Positions 1 to 6,033 of a stretch of DNA of 6,502 bases are shown here, piece by piece. Both the position numbers and the translations under genes were made by a program. Numbering within the stretch: the stretch's first letter is position 1; every line of letters starts with the position of its first letter. The notes below the pieces were generated by a model. It saw only the letters and a program-made list of their open reading frames with translations. It had not been told where the DNA came from and did no database searches. The stretch comes from Spirochaetaceae bacterium (GTDB taxonomy: Bacteria; Spirochaetota; Spirochaetia; SZUA-6; Fen-1364), in NCBI GenBank assembly GCA_003141795.1, contig PLNO01000136.1, forward strand, positions 1-6,502. The letters are read 5' to 3'.

Positions 1-1274
1 GCCTGCGTACGCGACCCCGAGGCGAGCGCCTGAGCCGATGCGGAAAGCTCCGTGCTTGACGCGGCGACGCGGCCCGCGGAGCCGAGCACCTGCCGGATCA
101 TGGCGGCCAGGCGCGCGGACATTCCGTTGATGGCCCGGCCGAGCGAGCCGATCTCGTCGCGCCCCTCGGCGGCGAGCGTCTGAGTGAGGTCCCCCTCGGC
201 GATCCTGTCGGTCACCGTCACGGCTCTGCGGAGGGGCCGGATGAGGATCCGTACGATCAGCACCATCGCGAGCCACGTGAGGGCCAGGAGCACGATGAGC
301 GCGCCGTCCAGCAGGAGCACGAGATTGTTGACCCCTGCCATGACCTTGGCCAGCGGAATGGAGAGTCCGAGGCTCCAGGGAGGACGGGCCTGCCCCACCT
401 GCACGGGGGCGACCACCATGTACGTCGCGCCCTCACCTTTCACCACCCGGGTGCCCGACCATTCGGCGCCCTGGGCGAACTTCTCCTTTACGGAGGCTGA
501 CGTTCGCGCATCCACGGTGTCCAGGTAGCTCTTGGTGACGAGCGATTGGTCGGGATGGGCGATGATGTCCCCCGTGGGGCTCACGAGGAAGGCATAGCCT
601 GAACCGTAGGGATGAATCGCCGCGATCAATGTGGAGATCGTCGCCATGTCGATGTCGATCCCCACCACGCCGTTGAAAGCGCCGTCTGCTGCAATGAGCG
701 GTACGATGCAGCTCGTCATGAGGATCTTCGTGGTCTTGTCACCGTAGCTGTCCTGGTAGGGCTCGAGGAGCGTTTCCGCACGGGAAATCTTGGGGATTTG
801 GTAATAGGCCTGGTTCGCGGTTTCGTCCTCTGAAACATTGCTGATGGCGGGAGCGTCCTTGTCGCGGCTCCACACCGGCGTAAAACGACCCTTCTCATTA
901 CTCCCGGCGGCGTCGACGAACTTCGTGTCCAGGCGGTCGAGTGCATTGGGCTCGAAGACCGCCCACACGGCAAGGAAGTCCTTGTTGTCCTCGAGCACGC
1001 GCTTCAGCATGGCGCTGACAGCGGGTCTCCGATCGGCGGCAGGAAGCGTCTCCAGAGCGGAAACGGACTGGGCAAGGATGCGGGCGGCGTCCATGGGACT
1101 CTGGAGCTGAATCTCGACCTCAGCGGCGTTCCTGTGGGCCGTCTCCCGCGCCTGCGCATAGGCATTCTCGCTGAGGATGCGCCGGGTGAAGACCAGGGCG
1201 AACAGGATGACCGCCCCCGCCACGACGACCATGACGGGAACGAACGCGAGGCCCATCTTTTTCTGCAGAGTCAT
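1..1274 (-). CDS. Methyl-accepting chemotaxis protein with dCache sensor, partial (C-terminus missing)
   Basis: Inner-membrane chemoreceptor that senses a small molecule outside the cytoplasm and controls the CheA kinase. I translated the minus strand by hand: 424 codons are open from the ATG at 1274 to the window edge. A short basic N-terminus is followed by a membrane segment at about residues 8-30. A periplasmic region of about 40-306 follows, then a second membrane segment at about 317-344. A HAMP domain (about 341-394) contains IAEGDLTQ and GRDEIGSLGRAINGM. The last residues begin the methylated signalling helix (SSTELSASAQALASGS). The sensor looks like a double Cache domain: GRFTPVW near 129, YYQIPK near 157, LLEPYQD near 169 and GVVGIDID near 202. 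A GGAGG lies 7 nt before the start, which favours this ATG over the internal one at residue 7. The ligand is unknown. The signalling tip and any CheR-docking tail lie outside the window. Confidence 0.93.
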   Translation of the reverse strand, partial: MTLQKKMGLAFVPVMVVVAGAVILFALVFTRRILSENAYAQARETAHRNAAEVEIQLQSPMDAARILAQSVSALETLPAADRRPAVSAMLKRVLEDNKDFLAVWAVFEPNALDRLDTKFVDAAGSNEKGRFTPVWSRDKDAPAISNVSEDETANQAYYQIPKISRAETLLEPYQDSYGDKTTKILMTSCIVPLIAADGAFNGVVGIDIDMATISTLIAAIHPYGSGYAFLVSPTGDIIAHPDQSLVTKSYLDTVDARTSASVKEKFAQGAEWSGTRVVKGEGATYMVVAPVQVGQARPPWSLGLSIPLAKVMAGVNNLVLLLDGALIVLLALTWLAMVLIVRILIRPLRRAVTVTDRIAEGDLTQTLAAEGRDEIGSLGRAINGMSARLAAMIRQVLGSAGRVAASSTELSASAQALASGSRTQ

Positions 1275-1281
1275 GTCAATG

Positions 1282-1286
1282 CCTCC
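1282..1286 (-). promoter_or_regulatory. Ribosome binding site of the chemoreceptor gene
   Basis: GGAGG on the minus strand (CCTCC on the plus strand), 7 nt upstream of the ATG at 1274. This is a near-perfect Shine-Dalgarno match and fixes the chemoreceptor start. Confidence 0.8.
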
Positions 1287-1297
1287 AAGGCACGTAC

Positions 1298-1358
1298 CGG
1301 AATGCTGTCCAGGGGGATCCGCCTATTGGTGTGGGTGAACCGCCAACGTAGCATTCCG
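1298..1358. repeat. Inverted repeat, 9-bp arms, in the divergent spacer
   Basis: CGGAATGCT at 1298-1306 and its exact reverse complement AGCATTCCG at 1350-1358, 43 nt apart. The right arm overlaps the -10 regions of both candidate divergent promoters. The left arm lies between the chemoreceptor promoter and its start codon. Spacing of this kind would suit a looping regulator or two separate half-sites, but no bound factor can be named. Confidence 0.5.
1326..1354 (+). promoter_or_regulatory. Candidate promoter for the 684-residue gene
   Basis: TTGGTG (1326-1331), a 17-nt spacer, then TAGCAT (1349-1354). The -35 matches 3 of 6 consensus bases and the -10 matches 4 of 6. Its -10 overlaps the -10 of the candidate divergent chemoreceptor promoter, so the two would compete for polymerase. 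A better -35 (TTGACT at 1376) has no acceptable -10 before the gene. Confidence 0.25.
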
Positions 1359-1373
1359 CCCGGGGGTAGTCAA
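1345..1373 (-). promoter_or_regulatory. Candidate sigma70-type promoter for the chemoreceptor
   Basis: Reading the minus strand, TTGACT (1373-1368) is followed after 17 nt by TACGTT (1350-1345). The -35 matches 5 of 6 consensus bases and the -10 matches 3 of 6, including the important first two and the last. Transcription would start about 65 nt before the ATG. I see no sigma28 (TAAA-N15-GCCGATAA) box, which many chemotaxis genes use. This is a consensus match only. Confidence 0.35.
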
Positions 1374-1395
1374 GGTTGACTCCTCGATGGTCAAC
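1369..1395. repeat. Cluster of three alternating GTCAA/TTGAC half-sites
   Basis: GTCAA (1369-1373), TTGAC (1376-1380) and GTCAA (1390-1394) alternate in orientation. The first two form a dyad with a 2-nt centre. GTTGAC (1375-1380) and GTCAAC (1390-1395) form a 6-bp dyad with a 9-nt centre. The first half-site doubles as the -35 element of the candidate chemoreceptor promoter. It may be an operator, or simply a cluster of -35-like hexamers. Confidence 0.4.
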
Positions 1396-1415
1396 TTCCC
1401 TGCAGGGGGATTGGC

Positions 1416-3470
1416 ATGGAGGGACTCCGCATCGAGCGTGTTCGGGAGGGCAGGGCCGTGCGTATCGGCTTCCCCGGAGGGCGCATCGTCACGATCCGCT
1501 ACGAGATCATCACGCCGCGCGGACGCCTCCTGCCGGATAGCCTGACCGTGGAAGGAGCCATCGTGCGCGCCTCCTGCGCCGCGGGGACGACACGCGACGA
1601 GCTGCGGTGTGCCGACGACGGGGGCCTGGAGATCACGCGATCGTGGTCTTTGAGCACGAGCTCCCGTGTCCGACTGCCCTGCACTGTCGAGGTTTCGGGC
1701 AGCTTTCCTCACTGGGTCGTGCCCTCCGTCATGTACGACGGCAATGCCGAGGGCACGGGGAGGTTCCCCCGCGGCGGCTTGGAGGTGGGGTGGTCGTTCA
1801 GGGAGGATCGCTGCCCCATCCCCTCCTGCGCCGTCCTTGCCGGGGACACCGGTTCATGGGCGTTCTTCTCCCGTCCGGCAGCCACGGAAGAGGGAATCGG
1901 AAGCATCCGCTCCCGGGCCGGTGACGGGTTCGTGGAGCTCGAGATCGCAACACCGTTCGACGAGAGTCCTCGGTGTTACCGGGAAAAGGGCTGGCCTGTC
2001 GGAGGGCAGCACCGCCCGCGCGGGCGATGGTTCGATGCCGCTTCCGGTTTCAAGCTCACGCGCACCTTTACGCTCTTTCCGTCGGGAGGGCCGCACGTTC
2101 CCTACGCGGAGCTTTTCCAGGCGGCGCGGAAGCGCTGCATGCCCGCCAGAGATGACCTCTGGGCGCAGGTCGATTGGGGGCGGTACATCGCGCTGAAAGC
2201 TCACTGGCTGCGGCGCTTCGCGCTGTACCGGCGCGGAGGCGTCGTGGGGACCTTGCGGGACCTGCGCATGCCCGCCGTGCTCCAACGTCTCTTCGGCGAC
2301 TACGTCGGGGGCTCCTTTCTCTCCAAGGGCATGGAGGCCGCGGTCAGCTTCCAGCGCCTTTCACGTGAGTGCGGGGAGCCTGAGCTCGCGGTGCAGGCCG
2401 GGGAGATCGCCGGGTTCCTCCTCGGCGGCGCGCTTCCCACCGGACTGGTGTTCGACGACTACAGCATCCATGGGAGGCGCTTCGGAGGCTTCTTCTTTCC
2501 GGGACGCGGCCTTTCCCGGGTGACCTCGACACGATGCATGGGGGAATCGGCTCAACAGTACGTCAGGCTGCACGAGGCGTGCGGCGACGCCGCTGACGAA
2601 CGGTGGCTCGCCCATGCGCGGGGCATCGCCGATTTTTTCGTCCAGCACCAGCTGCCTGACGGGAACTTCGGGCGCTTCTGGTCCCCGGACGGCGCCCTGC
2701 TCGATGCGCGGGGCACGAACGGCGCCTACATCATCTGGCTCATGGCGGAGCTCGCGCGCCGGGGGCAGGTCGAGTACCTCTCCCCTGCGCGGCACGGGGC
2801 GCAGTACTTCATCGACACCGCGGTGAAGCCCCAGCGCTTCACGTTCGACACGCTGGATGCCGAATGCATCGACAAGGAGGCCGGACATGCCCTCCTACGC
2901 GCCTTCCTGCTCCTCCATCGCCTGACGGGGGAGCGGACGCTTGCCGAGGCCGCGCGGGAGGCGGCGTCGTTCTGCCTGGGGTGGCAGTTCACGTGGGACG
3001 TGCCGTTTTCCGCGCGCAGCCCGCTGGGAGGGCTCGGTTTCAGCACGTTCGGCGGCACGGCGGTGTCGGTGGCGCACCATCACCTCGACCCCTACGGGAT
3101 GATGATCGCGCTGGACTTCCTGAGGCTCGCATCAGTCCTCTCGGAGCCGTGCTGGGAGACGTGGGCGCACGACCTGATGGGTTTTTGCGGGCAGATAGTG
3201 TGCACCCCCGAGCGTGCGTTGAACCTCGGCGCGGACTTCATCGGCTACCAGCCCGAGCAGTACAACCACACCGATTGGGACTACGTGCACCACCTGCTGG
3301 GGGGGAAGGGGGCGTACGGATCGGCGGCGACGTGGGTCGCCTCCTCCACGCTGGGGGCGGCGCTGGACATCCGCGAAGAGTTCCCCGCGCATCTGCCGGG
3401 ATCCGAGCGGATAGATCTCTCGCGCCTCAGCGCGGAGCCTCGGGATCCGGGAGCGACGCCTCTGCGCTGA
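1416..3470 (+). CDS. Uncharacterised soluble protein, predicted beta domain plus (alpha/alpha)6-toroid, possibly carbohydrate-active
   Basis: I do not recognise this 684-residue protein. It has no signal peptide or membrane segment, so it is probably cytoplasmic. Residues 1-245 are rich in short beta-like stretches (RIVTIRYEIITPRG; SGFKLTRTFTLFPSGG). Residues 255-655 are amphipathic helices separated by aromatic and acidic loops: VFDDYS (345-350), MGESAQQYVRLHEACG (375-390), LPDGNFGRFWSPDG (413-426), GTNGAYIIWLMAELARRG (433-450), HHHLDPYGMMIALDF (554-568), and YNHTDWDYVHHLLGGKG (616-632). That pattern resembles six-hairpin glycosidases and related lyases or epimerases, and the loop Asp/Glu residues could be catalytic. 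The substrate is unknown. The ATG follows AGGGGGA at 1404-1410, and an in-frame stop lies at 1377-1379, so the start is well fixed. It diverges from the chemoreceptor and its last 44 bp overlap the end of queF. A real gene is near certain; the fold is an inference. Confidence 0.8.
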   Translation: MEGLRIERVREGRAVRIGFPGGRIVTIRYEIITPRGRLLPDSLTVEGAIVRASCAAGTTRDELRCADDGGLEITRSWSLSTSSRVRLPCTVEVSGSFPHWVVPSVMYDGNAEGTGRFPRGGLEVGWSFREDRCPIPSCAVLAGDTGSWAFFSRPAATEEGIGSIRSRAGDGFVELEIATPFDESPRCYREKGWPVGGQHRPRGRWFDAASGFKLTRTFTLFPSGGPHVPYAELFQAARKRCMPARDDLWAQVDWGRYIALKAHWLRRFALYRRGGVVGTLRDLRMPAVLQRLFGDYVGGSFLSKGMEAAVSFQRLSRECGEPELAVQAGEIAGFLLGGALPTGLVFDDYSIHGRRFGGFFFPGRGLSRVTSTRCMGESAQQYVRLHEACGDAADERWLAHARGIADFFVQHQLPDGNFGRFWSPDGALLDARGTNGAYIIWLMAELARRGQVEYLSPARHGAQYFIDTAVKPQRFTFDTLDAECIDKEAGHALLRAFLLLHRLTGERTLAEAAREAASFCLGWQFTWDVPFSARSPLGGLGFSTFGGTAVSVAHHHLDPYGMMIALDFLRLASVLSEPCWETWAHDLMGFCGQIVCTPERALNLGADFIGYQPEQYNHTDWDYVHHLLGGKGAYGSAATWVASSTLGAALDIREEFPAHLPGSERIDLSRLSAEPRDPGATPLR
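3427..3470. terminator. Inverted repeat spanning two opposing stop codons; candidate bidirectional terminator
   Basis: Positions 3427-3437 can pair with 3460-3470 as an 11-bp stem with one G-T wobble, seven of those pairs unbroken from the outside (TCAGCGC with GCGCTGA). The loop is 22 nt. The outer arm ends are the two stop codons: TGA of the plus-strand gene at 3468-3470 and TGA of queF, read on the minus strand, at 3429-3427. Neither side has a T-tract, so any termination would be of the stem-only kind or would need Rho. Three pairs follow automatically from overlapping TGA codons; the rest do not. Confidence 0.35.
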
Positions 3471-3825
3471 TGGTGATTCCGCCCCTCGGCTTCTGCGTGA
3501 TCGTCACCTTCACCCATACCGGCGCGCAGGCCGTGAAGACGTCCTGCGCGATGCGCGCTGCCAGCGCTTCGCAGAAGGCCCCCTCCTGCCGGAACGACCA
3601 GAGGTACAGCTTGAGGCTCTTGCTCTCGATGCAGCAGGGGCCCGGTTCGAACTCGATGCGCACCGTCTCCCAGTCCGGCTGCCCCGTCACGGGACAGAGG
3701 CTCGTGACCTCATCACTCTCCAGAACCACCTTCCGCACGTGCGCGGGGGTCGGAAAGACCTCCAGGGACCGTGAGGGCTCGGAGACCTTGTGCCCCAGCG
3801 CCTTGAACTCGAGCTCTGCCATCAT
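3427..3825 (-). CDS. queF: NADPH-dependent 7-cyano-7-deazaguanine (preQ0) reductase QueF
   Basis: Cytoplasmic nitrile reductase that turns preQ0 into preQ1 for queuosine in tRNA. The product has 132 residues, the usual size of the short, Bacillus-type form. Visible family features are SLCPVTGQPD, with the thioimide-forming Cys44 and proton-donor Asp51 seven residues apart; CCIESKSLKLYLWSFR (64-79), the QueF signature; and QKPRGGI near 111-117. The normally conserved FHE triplet reads FCE (84-86): the Glu is kept but the His is Cys. The codons are TTC TGC GAA, two base changes away from His. Tandem starts ATGATG (3825 and 3822) overlap the transporter's TGA, with GGGGAGAG just upstream, so translation is probably coupled. 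Codons upstream in frame belong to the transporter gene and were not used. The gene ends inside the 3' end of the convergent gene. Confidence 0.95.
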   Translation of the reverse strand: MMAELEFKALGHKVSEPSRSLEVFPTPAHVRKVVLESDEVTSLCPVTGQPDWETVRIEFEPGPCCIESKSLKLYLWSFRQEGAFCEALAARIAQDVFTACAPVWVKVTITQKPRGGITISAEASLPDPEAPR

Positions 3826-4511
3826 CTCTCTCCCCACCTGAAAGGATTGTACGCGACGCCGGTGTCGAATGTGTCCATGCCTTCCCTCCTCTTCACCGCG
3901 CGCACGACGCGATAGGTCACCGGGGTGAGCACGACCTCGTAGGCGACCTTGAACAGGTACTGCGCGAGCATCATTCCGAACAGCACGTGCGGCTGTACCA
4001 GCCCGGTGAAGCCGATTGCGATGAAGATGACCGTATCGAACGCCTGTCCGACGACGGTCGAGGAGATCGTTCGTGTCCATAGGTACCGCCCCCCGGTCGC
4101 CTTCTTCAGCAGGGAGAGGGTGATGGAGTTCGCGAACTCCCCCGTCCAGTAGGCGGCAAGCGATGCGAGCACTATCCGGGGCGTCATTCCGAGCACCGTC
4201 GCGTACGCGGCCTGATCCTTGAAAAAGGGCGGCACGGGAAGGGCGATGGCCGCGAGGAAGATGAGCGCCATGAAGAGGTTCGCGGCAAAGCCCGTCCAGA
4301 TCACGATCCGCGTCCTCTTGAACCCGTAAACCTCGGTGAATACGTCGCCAAGGATGTAGGTGATCGGGAAGAGGATGACAGCGGCGGGCAGGACGATCCC
4401 GCCCACGGAGACGAGCTTTCCCGCGATCACGTTGGAGACGAGCAGGCAGGTCAGGAACAGCGCGAAAAGCGACAGAAAGAGCACGGAGAAAGACGACTCA
4501 TCCCTTTTCAT
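3822..4511 (-). CDS. yhhQ: Queuosine precursor transporter, YhhQ/DUF165 family
   Basis: Inner-membrane carrier that brings in a 7-deazaguanine precursor (preQ0 or preQ1). The product has 229 residues, normal for the family. It has about six membrane segments, roughly at 8-28, 35-57, 68-92, 106-133, 150-172 and 178-203. Family-like motifs are LVSNVIAGKL (24-33), FPITYILGDVFTEVYG (48-63), TGEFANSITLSLLKK (123-137), RTISSTVVGQAFDT (147-160) and the soluble tail DTFDTGVAYNPF. The ATG at 4511 is supported by AGGAGG nine bases upstream. It is the first gene of a two-gene operon with queF, sharing ATGA at the junction, so uptake is paired directly with reduction; this favours preQ0 as the imported substrate, although that is inferred. 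No preQ1 riboswitch is evident in front of it. Confidence 0.94.
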   Translation of the reverse strand: MKRDESSFSVLFLSLFALFLTCLLVSNVIAGKLVSVGGIVLPAAVILFPITYILGDVFTEVYGFKRTRIVIWTGFAANLFMALIFLAAIALPVPPFFKDQAAYATVLGMTPRIVLASLAAYWTGEFANSITLSLLKKATGGRYLWTRTISSTVVGQAFDTVIFIAIGFTGLVQPHVLFGMMLAQYLFKVAYEVVLTPVTYRVVRAVKRREGMDTFDTGVAYNPFRWGER

Positions 4512-4520
4512 CGAAGGGGA

Positions 4521-4526
4521 CCTCCT
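4521..4526 (-). promoter_or_regulatory. Ribosome binding site of the transporter gene
   Basis: AGGAGG on the minus strand (CCTCCT on the plus strand), nine bases upstream of the ATG at 4511. It is a full consensus match and supports this start. Confidence 0.8.
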
Positions 4527-4566
4527 GTTTTGTTCAGGCGGGTGGACTACGACCGCCGGTGGGAGG

Positions 4567-4596
4567 AGAGTAACCCTGTACGACGCCGATGTTCAA
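4567..4596 (-). promoter_or_regulatory. Weak candidate promoter for the yhhQ-queF operon
   Basis: On the minus strand, TTGAAC (4596-4591), an 18-nt spacer, then TACTCT (4572-4567). The -35 matches 4 of 6 consensus bases and the -10 matches 3 of 6. It would give a leader of about 50 nt, too short for most riboswitches. This is a consensus match only. Confidence 0.22.
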
Positions 4597-4652
4597 CTCC
4601 CGATGACGCATCCGGCGATCTTCGAAACCGCAGCAACAGATACGTCCGTTTG

Positions 4653-4681
4653 TTGACTTCGCTCGGAGCGATGATTAGTTT
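4653..4681 (+). promoter_or_regulatory. Candidate sigma70-type promoter for hemA-hemC
   Basis: TTGACT (4653-4658), a 17-nt spacer, then TAGTTT (4676-4681). The -35 matches 5 of 6 consensus bases and the -10 matches 3 of 6. Transcription would begin near 4688, leaving a leader of under 20 nt before the hemA ATG, in keeping with the weak ribosome binding site there. A perfect 13-nt dyad occupies the spacer. Confidence 0.4.
4659..4671. repeat. 13-nt perfect dyad in the hemA promoter spacer
   Basis: TCGCTC-G-GAGCGA, six-base arms around a single G, between the candidate -35 and -10 of hemA. In this position a bound dimer would block polymerase or twist the spacer. It is a possible operator for control of heme synthesis; no regulator family can be assigned from the sequence. 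Confidence 0.4.
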
Positions 4682-4704
4682 TTGCCGATAGATGGACCGC
4701 AGAA

Positions 4705-6033
4705 ATGTCGCTTTCCGATAGCAAAGTCGTCTGCATGGGGGCAAGCCACGCTGCGGTCCCGCTCGACCTCCTCGAGCGACTCTCCCTTCCCCAGGACCAG
4801 ATCCTCGCCGTTTTGCAGGGAACAGCGGATAGGGCGGAAGGCGCGAGAACGGAGCTCGTCGTGTTGTCGACGTGCAATCGTACGGAGATCTACACCGTGA
4901 GCGGCGGGCCCGGTTCCACTGCCGCGCGCGGCGGCGACTCGCTCGACGACGTCCCGCCCGTGCTCGCCCGGTATCTTCAGGAGCGTTCGGGCTTGACCCG
5001 CGGAGAGCTCGCATCCGCCCTTTTTCGATTCGATGCCGGTGCCGCCGAACGGCACCTGTTCCGTGTCATCTCCGGTCTCGACTCGCTCGTCGTGGGGGAA
5101 ACGCAGATCATCGGCCAGGTGTCGCGCGCGTACAACGCGGCGCAGCGTGCGGGTACGGCGGGGCCGACGCTCTCCCTGCTCTTCGAGTCGGCGATCCGTA
5201 CGAGCCGCCGGACGCGCATCAGATCCGCCCGCGGGGCCAGCGCGCACGGGGCGGCGGCCATGGCCGTGCAGCGCGCGGAGGAGCACGCCGGCGATCTTTC
5301 CCGCGCGAGGGTCCTCGTTCTGGGTACCGGCGAGATGGGGCGGCTCGTCGTGCCCGCGCTGCGTGACAGGCACGTCGGGAGCGTCGAGGTGCTGACCCGC
5401 AACCCTGAGCGTGCCGAGATCCTGAGCGCGCGCTGGGGGCTCGCCGTCAGGACGCCGGCGGATCTTCCCGAGCTGCTCGCGGGCATCGATGTGCTCATCA
5501 GCTCCACCTCCTCGGCGTCCCCCCTCGTCACCGAACAGATGCTGAGCGGCGCCATGTCGCGGCGCCCCGGCCGCCCGATCGTCATCGTCGACCTCGCCGT
5601 TCCACGGACCGTGGACAGGCGCGCCGCCTTCATTCCCGGAGTAACGCTTCTGGACATCGAATCCCTGCGCACCCCGGGCACGGCTGGGGAGGGTGACGAC
5701 CCGGCGGCGCTCGCCATCATCGGTGAGGAGCTCGCGCAGCTTGAGCTGCGCATGGCGGAGGTCTGCCTGCGGCCCGTCATCGGAGGCATGTGGCGCAAGG
5801 CCGACAGGATACGCGAGGAGGTGCTCGCGACGACGCGCGCGCGCGTGCCGCAGCTCGACGATGCCGCCTGGCAGCACGTGGAGAACCTCACGCATGCCCT
5901 CGTGGCCAAGATCCTCCACGATCCGTCCGTGCGCCTCCGCGCCCAGGCGGCAAACGGGCACGCGCGCGAGTACGCCGAGGCGCTGCGCCACCTCTTCGCG
6001 CTCAGCGAACCCTCCGAGGCGGACAAGCGATGA
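4705..6033 (+). CDS. hemA: Glutamyl-tRNA reductase
   Basis: First committed enzyme of C5 tetrapyrrole synthesis: it reduces glutamyl-tRNA(Glu) with NADPH to glutamate-1-semialdehyde in the cytoplasm. The product has 442 residues, close to the usual 400-450. The catalytic domain starts with GASHAAVPLDLLERL (12-26) and has LSTCNRTEIY (54-63), whose Cys57 should be the thioester nucleophile, then GLDSLVVGETQIIGQV (124-139). The NADPH-binding Rossmann domain has VLGTGEMG (205-212), TRNPERAEIL and VDLAVPRTVD (295-304). The C-terminal dimerisation helices run from about 335 to 435. No closer in-frame ATG exists upstream, since a stop lies at 4672-4674; the ribosome binding site is poor (only GGA near 4694). 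Its TGA shares ATGA with the hemC start, so the two genes are one translationally coupled unit. It diverges from yhhQ. Confidence 0.97.
   Translation: MSLSDSKVVCMGASHAAVPLDLLERLSLPQDQILAVLQGTADRAEGARTELVVLSTCNRTEIYTVSGGPGSTAARGGDSLDDVPPVLARYLQERSGLTRGELASALFRFDAGAAERHLFRVISGLDSLVVGETQIIGQVSRAYNAAQRAGTAGPTLSLLFESAIRTSRRTRIRSARGASAHGAAAMAVQRAEEHAGDLSRARVLVLGTGEMGRLVVPALRDRHVGSVEVLTRNPERAEILSARWGLAVRTPADLPELLAGIDVLISSTSSASPLVTEQMLSGAMSRRPGRPIVIVDLAVPRTVDRRAAFIPGVTLLDIESLRTPGTAGEGDDPAALAIIGEELAQLELRMAEVCLRPVIGGMWRKADRIREEVLATTRARVPQLDDAAWQHVENLTHALVAKILHDPSVRLRAQAANGHAREYAEALRHLFALSEPSEADKR

Noticed and set aside
2864..3841. 325-residue plus-strand frame
   Set aside because: It overlaps the end of the 684-residue gene in another frame and then runs antisense through all of queF. 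No motif and no ribosome binding site support it.
3826..4080. N-terminal extension of QueF in the same open frame
   Set aside because: The extension reads the transporter gene in the wrong frame. QueF similarity begins at MAELEF, and the ATGATG at 3825 gives the normal family length.
4659..4684. Intrinsic terminator (dyad followed by a run of T at 4679-4683)
   Set aside because: The dyad has a one-base centre, so an RNA hairpin would keep only about four pairs. The site lies upstream of hemA in a divergent spacer, where no plus-strand gene needs to end.
4672..4704. preQ1 riboswitch in front of yhhQ, suggested by CAAAAACTAATC on the minus strand
   Set aside because: The A-rich tail resembles that of class I, but I find no matching P1 stem or C-rich loop before it, and it lies about 160 nt from yhhQ, over the hemA leader.
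4675..5991. 438-residue open frame on the minus strand
   Set aside because: Antisense shadow of hemA; composition is Arg/Gly/Asp/His-rich with no recognisable motif, and it also crosses the hemA promoter region.
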